64,000 nucleotides of DNA from Asterias amurensis (lineage: Eukaryota > Echinodermata > Asteroidea > Forcipulatida > Asteriidae), in NCBI RefSeq assembly GCF_032118995.1, contig NC_092666.1:6894501-6958500 (forward strand). The letters are read 5' to 3'. Shown here in pieces: positions 9,244 to 20,570 of this stretch. The notes below the pieces were generated by a model. The model saw only the letters and a list, made by a program, of their open reading frames with translations, ran no database searches and was not told the DNA's origin. Position 1 is the first letter of the stretch. Every line of letters starts with the position of its first letter. Made by a program: the position numbers and the translations under genes.

Positions 9244-11840
9244 TTTTATTTATTTATTTATTTTAAATCTTTAGACATACACAATAGTTGCAAGTTGTAC
9301 AGGGGCTGTCAAGGCTAAAACAAAAGTAAAAAACTGTCATCAAAAGATGTGTAAAACCAGACCCCTGCCAACGATAAAAAAATAATTATACAATATAAAA
9401 AGGTGATTGCACTGAAACATTTAAGAATCACACAATAGAAATCATTAAAACACAACAAAATCAGACTATTGAAAACAAAAAACTACACCCACAACAAAAC
9501 ACCGCAGCGATAAGAGGAAGGGACAACAATTGAAAATAATAAAAAACATAGAATGGACTAAAAACCCCCAGAAAAAATAAAATTGGCACAGAGTGCACCC
9601 TCACAGATTCATGCCAACCCACTGGGCTCGAGGACAACGATAGCAGAGAGCCTCCCCAAACACCACCCAAAAAGCACAAAGACCCCTTAGACAATTAAAA
9701 CCACTAGCACTTTTAACATACTAAAAATTCCCCCCTCAGCTTCATACGAAAGGACTTGTACCCCTCCAAAATCAAAACATTCCTGGTATCCAAAGTGAGC
9801 TCTGAGAACATTTTAGGAAAGCGAACAATGGTAGAAAATTTATAAGCATCCGTCCTAGGTTTTAGGTGATGAAAAGTGAGCAGTTCTGTGTGACGGGAGT
9901 TAACTTTAGACAGATTAGTTAAGTCATTCATAAAACTATACCGAGTGGACATCAACAGTTTTACAATAAAGCAAATGTTTAAAAAAATTCTTCTGTCAGA
10001 CAGCAACATAAGACCCAGAGTCTTCAGTCTTTCTTGATAAGGCTGTTCCATATATGTTTGCCGAAGTATCATCCTGCTGGCTCTGCGCTGTACCGATTCG
10101 ATTGATATGATGTGTTTTTTACGGTGAACCCACCAGACGGGTGAGCAGTAGTCCAAGATTGGCTGCACAAGAGTCTTGAACAAATGGAGCGATACGCACG
10201 AAGGACAGTTGCCAGAGATGAGGCGAATCAAACCAATCAGTCTATTACATTTTGAAGTAACAGCCTGCACTTGTAGATCCCAAGATAAGTTACTCTGGAA
10301 TATACAGCCTAGAAGCTTGATGGAGTCCACACATTCCAGGGGGGAGTTTCCAAGATTGTATTCTGGTTTGCTCATACGTCGCCAAGTCAACCGTATCGAT
10401 TTGCACTTGTCAGCATTTGAGCGCAAACAGTTCAATTTAGCCCAGTTAACTATAGTGTTTAGGTCCTTCTGAAGTAGAGAATCCGGCGCGTCAGTTGTAA
10501 CATTTTTGAACAAAAATGTGTCATCTGCGTACTGTACAAGGTTTGAAGAAAGTTGAAGCTGAAGATCGTTCGCGTACAAAACAAAGAGCAGGGGGCCAAG
10601 TACAGAGCCCTGTGGCACTCCTGAACCGACCGGTAGCCAGTCTGAAGTACAGCCTTTGTAGACAACTCGTTGCAGGCAGTTTGTTACAAACGACTCAATC
10701 CAGTCAAGAGCAGCACCCTTTATGTTGTAGCAAAGTTGGAGTTTCTTAACAAGAATATCGTGGCTTATAGTGTCAAACGCACGACTGAAATCTAAGGAGA
10801 TTACATCCACTGCAGGTACCCGTGCGTCCAAAGATTGAAGCCATCGAGAACTAGCTGACACCAATGCTGTAGAACAAGACCTCCCAGGAATGAACCCATG
10901 TTGCCGGTCAGCTACAAGTCCGTTGATTTGACAGTGGTCGAGAATTTGACGACACAAGATTTTTTCTAAAAGCTTGCAGATTATTGGAGTCAAAGAAACG
11001 GGTCTGTAATTGATCAAGTTGCTCTTTTCTCCTTTTTTGAAGACGGGCACTACATTAGCACGTTTCCACGCACTTGGAAGACAACCTGAAGCAAGAGTGT
11101 GGTTGTAAAAAGTTGTGAGAACAGGAACAATGGCTGGGGCAGCAAGTTTCAACATTTGGGCGCTAATACCACCAGGTCCATATGCTTTGTGTGCGGAAAG
11201 ATTCCGAATCTCAGACGAAACTTGAGTTGAAGTGATGGAAAAACGTTCCAACGGGGGAAATTCCAACGTGGGAGAAGTGACACGGTCCTGGTCGGTGGAT
11301 CCGGAGAAAAAACTGGCGAAAAGAGAGTTAAACTCATTTGCAATCCGAGATGGGTCACTTATATTTTCACCATTGATGAAATAAGAATTGGTAGATTGAG
11401 AAGATTTGTGTTTGGACTTCACAAAAGACCAGACAGTTTTCCGATTATCTCTTTTCTTAAACAAATCAGTTACGAAGTCACTGTACGCCCTTTTGGAGAG
11501 ATTGCGTACTTTGATCCTGACAAGTTTAAATTGTTTCCAAGCTGTCTCAGTTCCACTTACACGAGCTCGTTTAAACAACCTTTGCTTCTCAAGGATGAGC
11601 CGATGAAGTTCCTCGGTGATCCAGGGCTTAGCTCTCTTGCTACCTTTTCGGACAGGAACACACTCCTTGACGCAATTGAGGAAGAAATCACTGAACGTAT
11701 CCCAAGCATCGTTAATGTCGTTGTAGTCAATCACTCCCCAAGGAACTGCAGCTAGCAAAGTCTGGAAATGAACAAGGTCCGTTTTGTGGTACTGGAAGGT
11801 TTCCCTTACACGACGTGGTAATTTTCCAGGCGACCCGCGA
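9244..11840 (-). mobile_element. 5'-truncated LINE inserted in the poly-C satellite (copy A)
   Basis: A minus-strand non-LTR retrotransposon. Its 3' end is an (AAAT)n tail at 9244-9262, and its 5' end is joined to a satellite unit at about 11840. The endonuclease part is missing; what remains starts in the linker between endonuclease and reverse transcriptase. The same insertion with the same ends sits in copy B, so it is older than the duplication. The satellite unit is split between GCTGCATT and GGGCCCGCC. About 470 bp of 3' untranslated region follow the stop. Confidence 0.85.
9713..11835 (-). CDS. LINE reverse transcriptase (CR1/Jockey-type), open but 5'-truncated
   Basis: An uninterrupted frame of about 705 residues of element origin; a further dozen codons upstream to 11875 read into satellite. 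It shows the N-terminal linker (KPWITEELHRLILEKQRLFKRA), YRPVSLTPIICKLLEK, motif A with its Asp in LDFSRAFD (about residue 363 of the open frame), motif B PQGSVLGPLLF, and the catalytic pair in YADDTFLF (about residue 449). The C-terminal domain contains LLGCIFQSNLSWD and QPILDYCSPVWW. The protein would copy LINE RNA at a chromosomal target, but without the endonuclease it cannot start in the usual way. The copy B counterpart has one frame-breaking base loss. It is most like the CR1/Jockey group; the exact clade is not settled. Confidence 0.85.
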
Positions 11841-11844
11841 ATTA

Positions 11845-12310
11845 GGGGCCCGCCATCCAGGGGCCCGCCAGACACACCCCCCCCCCCCCCGGGTTAAACA
11901 TCAGAGGAACAGCCTGAAACGCAGTTGAAATGACCATAGAGAATTAGGACGATTAACACTATTCTTAATACCAGTATTCAGCTGCCTGACAGAAGTTTTG
12001 CTGCATTGGGCCCGCCCGACACCCCCCCCATACTTAAGTAAACATCAGAGGAACCACCTCAAACAAAGTTGAAATGACCAATGACACTATTCCCCAAACC
12101 AGTATCAGCCGCCAGACAAGGTTTTTGCTGCATTGGGCCCGCCAGACTCCTCCTCTCCCAACCCCCAGGTTAAACATCGGAGGAGCCACATAAACCAAGT
12201 TGAAATGACCAATAACACCATTCCCTATACAAAGTTGGGGGGGGGGGGGAGCAGAGCGTCTGCCAGGCCAAATGCAGCAAAACATTTGTCTGGCGGGTGA
12301 CACTTTGTTT
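11845..12310. repeat. Poly-C satellite, right remnant (copy A)
   Basis: About three further units of the same roughly 135-bp repeat, beyond the LINE. The last unit is partly inverted: after a G-run at 12237-12249 come AATGCAGCAAAACATTTGTC and TGGCGGG, the reverse complement of the satellite core. The array therefore ends in a small fold-back. Confidence 0.8.
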
Positions 12311-12657
12311 TTGGAAAAGTGTTTTTGGTCATTTCCACTCGGTTGCAGGTGGTTCCTCCGATATTATGTCAAAGGGGCGGAGGAGCGGGATGTCTGCAGG
12401 CCTAAGCAGTTTGTCTAGCAGTTCATACATGTGGATGTAAAGGGTTTTAAACCAGAAAGGGCTTTCAACCTTTTTCAGTTGCTCAAATCTCTTGGTGTTA
12501 TCTCCTTTCATAAATTTTGAACAAAAGGTTGTATAAACCTAGAGTTTTCAAAGTAGCAGAGTATAGCTTTTGCTCTTTTCAGATTTCCAAAAATTAAATA
12601 AAAAATGACAAGGGTCGAAAGACAACTCATTTTGCCTTAAAGCATCATTGTACAAAC

Positions 12658-13209
12658 TTAAAGTCACCTGGAAGTAGAATTTTTTTCTTTCAAACATAAG
12701 AGTATATAATTTTTTTAGTAATTGTTTGTCACGATTTATATGTTAAAAAAATATATAAAGTTGTTTGGGGGGCTGACTCCGCCTACCCCTTTTGTGACGC
12801 CATTCGAGGCAGACTTTGCCTGCAATGCGTATAATAAACACACGTGCAAAGTACATGTACGTCCAAGTCGTGAGTTGGTACATTTCAAAAAGTGTTTTTC
12901 TGCATTCAGCAGCAATACACCTGGTCGGCATTGCCGGAAAAAAACTTTTGTTTTTGTTTTTAAAAGTACAAACTCACGACTTGGTCCGTACATTTTGCAA
13001 TTGTGTTTACTCTACGCATTACAGGCAAAGTCTGCCTCGATTGACATCACGAACAGCGCCTTCTCGGGTCGGGGTCTACTGTTAAATTTGTAAATAACAT
13101 AAGAACTGATTTTTTAAAACCTTAGTTAACTGATTCACATTCCACTCATCAAAACACATTAGTGACAAAAGCTTTATTTTTAAAAAATACCACTTCCAGG
13201 TGACTTTAA
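12658..13209. mobile_element. TTAA-flanked fold-back MITE, AGTCACCTGGAAGT family (copy A)
   Basis: TTAA stands at both ends. The terminal inverted repeat starts AGTCACCTGGAAGT (left) and ends ACTTCCAGGTGACT (right). A second, longer inverted pair lies inside: about 12803-12885 against 12965-13043 (AGGCAGACTTTGCCTG with its mirror, CAAGTCGTGAGTTGGTAC with its mirror). No transposase is encoded; the several short open frames are by-products of the palindrome. TTAA targets are typical of piggyBac and Kolobok transposons. Confidence 0.8.
12720..12727. other. Empty target site of a hAT-like MITE (copy A)
   Basis: AATTGTTT occurs once here. In copy B the same octamer flanks a 132-bp inserted element on both sides (60638-60645 and 60778-60785). 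This is the unoccupied allele or paralogue. Confidence 0.9.
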
Positions 13210-13299
13210 GAGCCCAATAAAACTTCTGCCCACAAATTAATCACAGAAGATGTTCAACTGCCCCACTGGCTGATGACCATTATGCAATACAAGACCTAC

Positions 13300-13461
13300 C
13301 ATTGGAACTAGTTGTGGTATTGGCAGTCTGTTTTTCAGCTGAAGTGCCAGGCGGAACATGTCAGTACTGGGCAGGCCCGCCCACCGTCGCCCACCATGGC
13401 TACAACACTGATCATCACCAATGAAGGTAAGTATTACAGTTCCAACATCAAGAGTACTGTA
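13300..13461 (-). CDS. Candidate exon, minus strand (copy A), unrecognised
   Basis: A 162-nt window open for exactly 54 codons, preceded by a good polypyrimidine acceptor (CCTTTTTTGTTAACAG) and followed by GTAGGT. The predicted residues include ILTFIGDDQCCSHGGRRW, then LALQLKNRLPIPQLVPM. It is the same in copy B at about 61358-61519. It does not fit the phase of the neighbouring host exons and resembles no family I know. It also overlaps an opposite-strand candidate, so at most one of the two is real. Confidence 0.2.
13396..13426 (+). CDS. Candidate first coding exon, plus strand (copy A)
   Basis: GCCCACCATGG is a textbook translation start context. The frame reads MATTLIITNE and one more base to a consensus donor (G, then GTAAGT). 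It is identical in copy B (61453-61483). No in-phase downstream exon was found, because the nearest strong acceptor (CTCTTCCACAG, about 13571) leads straight to a stop. Either the partner lies far away or this is a chance match. Confidence 0.25.
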
Positions 13462-14317
13462 CTGTTAACAAAAAAGGTGAAAGCAAATGAGAAAATTCAC
13501 TTACCTTCATCCATTGTTGAAATGAACGAGCTTTACCACTGATTGGTGATGTCTTTACCTCTTCCACAGAATAGAAGAAGCAGGCGTGGGTAAACAAAGC
13601 ACACATCACATATCCGTAGACAACGAAACAGGCCTAGGCCTAGTGTCAATTATTATAATTCTTTTTTTATAGGTAATACAGCATGTACACAAAACAATGA
13701 GATCAACTGGATTATTATTAGGCCCAAAGAGAAGAGACACAGCACTAGTAACCTTAATAATCAACCACTTGATGATTGGGTACTCCGGAACTTCTGTAAC
13801 TACGGTAAAACACTACCATATCGTAACTGGTAAATAACAAACATTCCCATGCACGCAGCAAACCATCAATGATTGATCATCACACTGATCACGAGCCCCA
13901 TACTTAAAAATACCAATATCCCATCTTTAGAGATAACAAAAGAAGAAAAGTCCTACTCACTTCTATACTGCACGCACGGGCGAGAATTAACTGGTTGATG
14001 GATGAAGAATAATCTGTAATTTTTAAGGCGATTTCGTGAAATTATTGGAGAACATTGGTGAAGAACAATTGGCGATATAATTTGAATCATAATGAAATTA
14101 GCCTGTCAATAGAGGGCGCTATCAAAGTTCAATTTGTATGACTTTTTCCAATATTTTTGTGCAGAAATCCAGCCTTCTATTTATTTGGTCGTTATTATAC
14201 AGCATTTTTCATAATATGAGCAGTGGAATGTATTGCCTGCCAGGAAATAGACTGGAACGTAGGCCTAATTTCATTATGCCTGGAAGCACAAACACTTGCT
14301 AAGCACAGAAAAATAGC

Positions 14318-14704
14318 TTAAAGGCAGTGGACACTATTGGTAATTACTCAAAATAATTATTAGCATAAAACCTTACTTGGTAATGAGTAATGGGGAGAGG
14401 TTCGTAGTATAAAAGATTGTGAGAAACGGCTCCCTCTGAAGTGGGTAGTTTTCGAGAAAGAAGTAATTTTCCACGAATTTGATTTCGAGACCTCAAGTTT
14501 AGAATTTGAGGTCCCGAAATCAAGCATCTGAAAGCACACAATTTTGCGTGACAAGGGTGTTTTTTTCTGTCATAGTTATCTCGCAACTCCGACGACCAAT
14601 CGAGCCCAAATTTTCACAGGTTTGTTATTATATGCATGTTATGTTGAGATACAGCAAGTGGGAAGACTGGTCTTTGACAATTACCAATAGTGTCCAATGG
14701 CTTC
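14318..14704. mobile_element. MITE, GGCAGTGGACAC family (copy A)
   Basis: The left end TTAAAGGCAGTGGACACTAT is intact. The central dyad is GATTTCGAGACCTCA with TGAGGTCCCGAAATC. The right end is decayed (GTCCAATGGCTTC). No coding capacity. Copy B equivalent 62397-62783. Confidence 0.85.
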
Positions 14705-14724
14705 TGGCGACCCCAAAATTTAAT

Positions 14725-15900
14725 GTAAGAAGCGTCACTGCGGTAATGCTTCTCAGATTGTGTTTCTATAGGAACTATTCTTCCCATTATGACAATGAAA
14801 CTCTGAAAAACCAGTGGAAAAAAATTTAAGTGGTAAGAAGTACGACAGCTTTGGATAGTACAATGCATCGTTTAAGAAGTACATTTACGTCCGGGTATGG
14901 AAAACGGGGTACCACTTTTTATTCCCTCCCCTCCCCCCCCCCCCCCCAAATTGAATATAAAAGCATTACCGCAGTAACGCTTCTCGGATTGTATCCCTAT
15001 TGTATCCTAATTTGACTAAATTCTTTCCAGTTGGACCATATTGAACTCTGGAATGCCATAAAACTGTATACATGCGGTGAGGAGTAGGGCCTATAGCAGT
15101 TGGATAGTAAGCCCTACAGTGCAAGTTTTAGATAAAAAAATTATACTTCGCTTCCTGTTACAAACGCTTGACCCCCCCCCCCTCCCCGATCATAACACGC
15201 ATTACCGCGGTAATGCTTCTCAGATTATATTCCTATTGGGATTATCCTTCCTATTTTTATTCTCCCAAAAAATTAAAATGAGAAGCGTTAAAGGGAAGGT
15301 ACACGTTTGGTAATTACTCAAAACAATTAACTTAAAAACTGACTTGGTAACGAGCATTGGAGAGCGGTTGTTCATGGTATAAAACATTCTGGGAAACGAC
15401 TCCCTCCGAAGTAACGTAATTTTTGAGAAAGGGGTTATTTCTAACTAAAATATTAAAAGACTTCTAGCTAGAAGTATTTTATTCCTAGCTGCAAGCACAC
15501 CAAATGTTTTCTCGCAACTTCGATGGCCAATTGAGCCCAATTTATGACAGGCTTGTTATTTTATGCTTATGATGGGATACACCAAGTGAGAATACTGGTC
15601 TTTGACAATTACCAAACGTGTACAGTGCCTTTATTGCCTCCCAGATTGTATTCCTATAGATAATATTCAACTTTCAAATAATGGGTCAGTAAAAACTTAT
15701 AACTGCGGTGAAGCTTAGTAAACAGCTTTAGATAATCGCATTTTGAGAAACATTTCATCTTTTTTGTACATTATGGGGATGAAAAAGGTGTAACAATTTT
15801 GAACCCCTCTCACAAATTGAACATAAGAATCGTTACAGCGGTAATGCTTTCCAGCTTGTATTCCTATATAAAGGGAAAATTCTTTCCATGTTGACACAAA
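14725..15900. repeat. Repeated CATTACCGCGGTAATG blocks
   Basis: A block of about 50 bases (GCGGTAATGCTTCTCAGATT, then GT and TTCCTAT) recurs near 14740, 14968, 15205, 15640 and 15838. Spacings are irregular, with C-rich runs between. At 15200 the block contains the perfect palindrome CATTACCGCGGTAATG. A MITE (15288-15633) sits inside the series. Repeated in copy B (62805-64000). Confidence 0.65.
15288..15633. mobile_element. MITE, variant of the GGCAGTGGACAC family (copy A)
   Basis: Left TTAAAGGGAAGGTACACGTT, right AACGTGTACAGTGCCTTT. The body keeps TTGGTAATTACTCAAAACAAT and CTGACTTGGTAACGAG. The central hairpin is replaced by CTTCTAGCTAGAAG. Copy B equivalent about 63361-63707. Confidence 0.7.
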
Positions 15901-15927
15901 TTACACAGGTTTTTAAAAACGCAATCA

Positions 15928-16843
15928 CTTTTTGAAATGTTTTGTTGCAGATTAATTCTATGTTTGAAGTGCTGGCATAAAGAATCGTTAACCAACGGTC
16001 TTTAAAACAAACACTTCTCAAAACAGATGTTTTACTGTGTACTATCTCTTTAATAAAACTTCCACCGTGCAAAGTTTCAAATCATATCAAAGGAAATTAC
16101 TGACTGGGCAAATTGTAAATGATTTTGGGGTGAACAAAGACAAATTCACTGGAGTGGGATACAAACCAAATAACTTAAGGTTTTTTCCGGATTTTTTATA
16201 GGTTAACAAATCATAATTCACACAGGCCCCTTTTCCTTTGACATTTTGACAAAACAATGCACGGTTGTTTTACAGGGCAGGGGTATTTCTACTATTTTTT
16301 ACAATGATCAGTCTACATCACACAGTTGTTTCCTGTTTCACATGACCAATGCATTTATTTTACTCAAAAGCCATACTTGTACACTGAATGTTAAGCTCTA
16401 TTTTTCTCTGCCTCAATAAACAGCTTTGTTTATTGGTTATCCTTTACAAAACCAATTGTTTGTACTTGATTTCATGAAGATAAATGTAAGTTTGAATGAA
16501 TAAAAACCTGGCAACACAAATTGAACATTTTAAAACTTACTATAGCTTAGACCTAATGGCAAAAGAAAACACTTCAAAGTAAAGTGATTGATAATTATGT
16601 TAATGAGCATTACCAGCAATGACATACGGATACTAAAAATAACATAATGCCAGGGAGCTGATACACAGTCGAGTTATGATAATGCATTAAAGTTAATAAA
16701 CTGCAAACTAAGAAAGCTTAGACGGAAGTTTTACTGAAAATTCATGAAATTTATAAAAATCCATTCATAAATACCCAAGACAGTTTCGCTACTCCTATTG
16801 GTTGAGAGCGCTACACCTGAGGTGTTTAAATGGTTGAGAATGA
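15928..16843. other. No gene seen
   Basis: AT-rich intron-like sequence between the duplicated block and the GGGCCC element. I see no splice-bounded frame, no RNA gene and no repeat structure. Confidence 0.6.
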
Positions 16844-17102
16844 CCAGGGCCCAATTTTATGGCTCTGCTTACCGCCGAATTCCGCGCTTACCATCACGAT
16901 TCCCCGCTTACGTGCAAGCGCCAAATTTCTGAGGTAGGCTTTTAAGCGTAGAATGCCTAGAAGCGTGGAGTAGGCTTGCGCAAAAGCCAAAATTCGTCGC
17001 AAGCCCGTGAAATACACTTGCCATATACACAGAATTCACTGCTTCCGTAAGCGCTGATTATTTGCTTACGGCAAGCAGAGCCATGATATTGGGCCCAGCT
17101 GG
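16844..17102. mobile_element. GGGCCC-ended inverted-repeat element
   Basis: The ends are CCAGGGCCCAATTTTATGGC, then TCTGCTTACCG (left), and CGGCAAGCAGAGCCATGATA, then TTGGGCCCAGCTGG (right), giving a terminal inverted repeat of about 30 bases. No coding capacity. A related copy lies at 34245-34495. The target duplication is not clear. Confidence 0.75.
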
Positions 17103-17645
17103 AGCTGTTTATAACCAGCTTTCAAAAGCCAAAATTTGCCGCTAACCCGTGAAATATGCTTGCTGTATACACAGAATTCCCTGCTTCGGAGAGCGCTGAT
17201 TCTCTGCTTACTGTAAGCAGTGCCATGAAATTGGGCCCAGCTGGAGCTGTTTATAACCGGTTTTATGTGCTAGCCTTTCAAGCGTAGAATGCCTAGAAAC
17301 GTCATGCGCAAAAGCCAGAATTCGCCGCTAACCTGTGAAATACGCTTGCCGTATACACAGAATTCCCTGCTACCGTAAGCGCTGATTCTCTGCCTACCGT
17401 AAGCAGTGCCATGAAATTGGGCCCAGCTGGAGCCGTTTATAACCGGATTTCATTGCTAGCCTTTTAAGCGCAGAATGCCTAGAAATGTGGAGTAGGCACG
17501 CGCAAAAGCCAAAATTTTCCGCTAACCTGTGAAGTACGCTTGCCGTATACACATAATTCCCTGCTTCGGTAAGCACTGATTCTCTGCTTACTGTAAGCAG
17601 AGCCATGAAATTGGGCCCAGCTGGAGCTGTTTATAACCGGCTGGC
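17091..17645. repeat. Tandem copies of the right part of the GGGCCC element
   Basis: The segment from GGGCCCAGCTGGAGC through CAGAATTCCCTGC and AAGCAG(T/A)GCCATGAAATT recurs with starts near 17091, 17236, 17420 and 17617 (spacings about 145, 184 and 197). The element's right end has been amplified in place. Confidence 0.8.
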
Positions 17646-18310
17646 TTCCGCGTGTCAGGCTTGCACGTACGCCAATATACTCATGCCAAACACGCAATTC
17701 ATAGCTTTTAGTAACAGGGCGTAATGTAAGTGCGCACACATATCTATTTCTAAGCGCGCTTTTTAACAAAAGGGCATTACTATTAATGGGAATAAAAGAG
17801 TAGTGACTTGTTCTTAAACGTATGTTGCCGTGCAATAAAGGCCCTCGCCATCTGCTGGGGCCTTTATCACCTGGCAATGACCCTGCTGGTTTTAAAAGGC
17901 CAATAAAGAACTCGTCGCTTCCCTTTTGTTCCCCTATCAAACGTCCATCAATTGAACAGATAAACAGTTCTTGAACTTGGTTCATGATCTGCTCTAATGA
18001 ACATGTTATGAACTGTTTTAGGCATGGTCATTGACTGATCATGAACATTCTTGAAAGTTCATCGAGCCTGATGGGGTTACTGGTTTAAAATGCATAGAGC
18101 TATATATACATACGTATATACAGCTGTATTGTTTGATGACAATTAGTTAACAACAGGGTGGACCACGTGAAGGTTGTCATCTCCCACCCCACAAAAGGGA
18201 TCGTAATAAATTTGAGTGTGTAACCATTACAACAATTGCTTATTTGTAATGTTACCCCTCTCTGAAAATTATTTATCATTATTATTATTTTATATTATTA
18301 TTATATAAAA
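17646..18310. other. No gene seen
   Basis: A minus-strand open frame covers much of 17479-17985, but it runs into the GGGCCC repeats. Its upstream part (NQVQELFICSIDGRLIGEQK) has a possible donor near 17870. I see no family resemblance and no acceptor, so I do not call a gene. Confidence 0.4.
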
Positions 18311-18312
18311 TC

Positions 18313-19575
18313 TTGTTAATGAGTACTCTATTCAGCTAAGACAATGCCATGACCTTTGTAATTATTCAACCTTGTTAATGAGTACTCTATACAGCTAAGA
18401 CAATGTCATGACCTTTTTAATTATAAAACCTTGTTAATAAGTACTCTATACAGCTAAACAATGTCAATACCTTTGTAATTAAATAACCTCGTTAATGAGG
18501 ACCCTATGACATTGTCAATACCTTTGTAATTAATTAACCTCGTTAATGAGTACTCTATGACATTGTCATCACCTTTGTAATTATATAACCTCGTTAATGA
18601 GTACTCTATGACATTGTCAATACCTTTGTAATTAAATCACCTCATTAGTGAGTACTCTATGACATTGTCATCACCTTTGTAATTAAATAACCTTGTTAAT
18701 GAGTACCCTTTGACATTGTCAATACCTTTGTAATAATTAACCTCGTTAATGAGTACTCTATGACACTGTCATCACCTTTGTATTTATATAACCTCGTTAA
18801 TGAGTACTCTGACATTGTCATTCCCTTTGTAATTAAATAACCTCGTTAATGAGTACCCTATGACATTGTCAAAACCTTTGTAATTAAATCATCTCATTGG
18901 TGAGTACTCTATGACATTGTCATTCCCTTTGTAAATAATTAACCTCGTTAATGGGTACTCTATGACATTGTCATCACCTTTGTAATTATATAACCTCGTT
19001 AATGAGTACTCTATGACATTGTCATTCCCTTTGTAATTAATTAACTTTGTTAATGAGTACTCTATGACATTGTCATCACCTTTGTAAATATTTAACCTCA
19101 TAATGAGTATTCTATGACATTGTCATGACCTTTGTTAGTTATTTACCTCGTTAATGAGTACCCTATGACATTGTCAATACCTTTGTAATTAAATCACCTC
19201 TTTAATGAGTACTCTATGACATTGTCATGACCTTTGTAATTAAATAACCTCGTTAATGAGTACTCTATGACATTGTCATTCCCTTTGTAATTAATTAACC
19301 TTGTTAATGAGTACTCTATGACATTGTCATAACCTTTGTAATTAAACAACCTCGTTAATGAGTACTCTATGACATTGTCATTCCCTTTGTAACTAAATAA
19401 CCTTGTTAATGAGTACCCTATGACATTGTCATCACCTTTGTAATTAATTAACCTCGTTAATGAGTACTCTATGACATTGTCATCACCTTTGTAATTAAAT
19501 AACCTTGTTATTGAGTACCCTATGACATTGTCATGACCTTTGTACTGAAATAAACTCGTTTAATGAGTACTCTTA
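18313..19575. repeat. 51-bp minisatellite, about 25 units
   Basis: Tandem unit of about 51 bases: CCTTTGTAATTAAATAACCT, CGTTAATGAGTACTCTATGA, CATTGTCATCA. Units differ by a few substitutions and small indels, with alternation in the linker (TCATCACC, TCAATACC, TCATTCCC). Because 51 is a multiple of three, one minus-strand frame stays open with a repeating 17-residue pattern; this is a by-product. Confidence 0.9.
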
Positions 19576-19915
19576 ACCAACCTCCATTTTCACACGACAC
19601 AATGGCATGACCTTTCACATTAAAAGCTTTATGCAGAGTTACCAACAAAAAACCATGGTGGCCACCATGTAAGCTACCCCAGAACAAATACCATGTAAAC
19701 AATTAGACTAATAAATAATTGATAGACAGAATGACACATTACAAAAGTTACATTTTATATTTGATTCATTATTCAAATTAAGTAGTAACAATACAAAACT
19801 TAATGTCTAATAAACACTTAAACACACTCATTAAAAAAAATTCTCTTTTTATTTGTTATGAATTTACTACAAATAAAATTATGTTGTTTCGTATTTTGTA
19901 ATTAGCAAACTGCAT
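19576..19915. other. No gene seen
   Basis: AT-rich unique sequence between the 51-bp minisatellite and the palindrome cluster, with no splice-bounded frame or repeat that I can support. Confidence 0.6.
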
Positions 19916-19936
19916 TACAAACTAACTTAACTTGTT

Positions 19937-20161
19937 TCATGGTTGTAATGCGGTACTTCGTTACGCACATGAAACTTTTACATACTTGCAATAAGGTACT
20001 TTATTGCAAGCATGTTATAATTACATGATTGTAATGAAGTACCTCATTACAAACATGCAACTGTTGTATGTGAATACATGAACTTGTATAGTACCTCGAT
20101 ACAAGTTTATTATGTATTCTGTCTACATACTTGTAATGAAGTACCTCATTTCAAGTATGTT
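19937..20161. repeat. Cluster of five imperfect palindromes centred on GTAC
   Basis: Five hairpin-forming units follow each other every 35-50 bases, each with GGTACT or AGTACC at its centre. Examples are CTTGCAATAAGGTACTTTAT with TGCAAG (about 19985) and TTGTAATGAAGTACCTCATT with ACAA (about 20029), then similar units near 20085 and 20130; the first is at about 19941. Arms are 9-13 bases and flanked by CATG/CATAC-like words. Confidence 0.75.
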
Positions 20162-20269
20162 GACAATATTTCTAAAAGCACATATACTTCCAAGAATGAA
20201 TTAAACAGGCCAACGAAATGTGAAATCTTCACAAATCTTTTTCTTTTTGTTATTGTAAGTGACATAATA

Positions 20270-20570
20270 TCTAGCCTATGTGGCTCCATACTGCAGAAGG
20301 AAGGCTTCTTCATCACCATTCCACCTTGATCTTTCTTGTGCTTGTTGCTTGATGTCATCCATCTAAACGCCAACTTGGTCTGTCTCTTCGTCTCATTCGT
20401 GTACTTGGGTTCCATTCTGTTGACAATGTGTTCATCTGTTGTCATGACGCCTTAGATGAGGTGGTGATGATGATGTTGTATGCTATGCTGATTTTAAATG
20501 GTACTGCATAAGGTGGCTCAGCATCTTGATGTGTCCAACTCAAAGTTGTTCGACTGCGTTAGTCCTGTAA
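20270..20570 (-). pseudogene. Fragment resembling the C-terminus of a LINE reverse transcriptase
   Basis: One minus-strand frame reads EWNPSTRMRRRDRPSWRLDD, then IKQQAQERSRWNGDEEAFLL, then QYGAT and a stop. This resembles the RRGRP..RW.DDIK..(A)QDR..W...EEA tail common at the end of LINE-encoded reverse transcriptases. A different frame is also open over the same bases, so the assignment rests on the motif. No palm domain is nearby. Confidence 0.4.

Larger units (their letters stand above)
5972..15927. repeat. Segmental duplication, copy A, right part
   Basis: Collinear with 53889-64000. The offset grows from 47917 to 48073, mainly because of one 140-bp insertion (a MITE plus its target duplication) in copy B, a 26-base length difference near 13495, and poly-C run lengths. 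Most of the rest is single substitutions. It contains two host exons, a satellite with a LINE inserted in it, a TTAA fold-back element and two MITEs. The left breakpoint falls in plain AT-rich sequence with no obvious repeat. The right end of homology cannot be seen. Confidence 0.95.

Noticed and set aside
9461-9694. Minus-strand 77-codon hydrophobic frame downstream of the LINE protein
   Set aside because: It lies in the LINE 3' untranslated region and differs in reading between the two copies through small indels.
17479-17985. 168-codon minus-strand frame
   Set aside because: More than half of it lies in the GGGCCC-element tandem repeats; the rest has no acceptor and no recognisable family.
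18889-19101. Repeated 17-residue protein (YKGDDNVIEY and on)
   Set aside because: It is the translation of a 51-bp minisatellite whose other units contain stops and indels.
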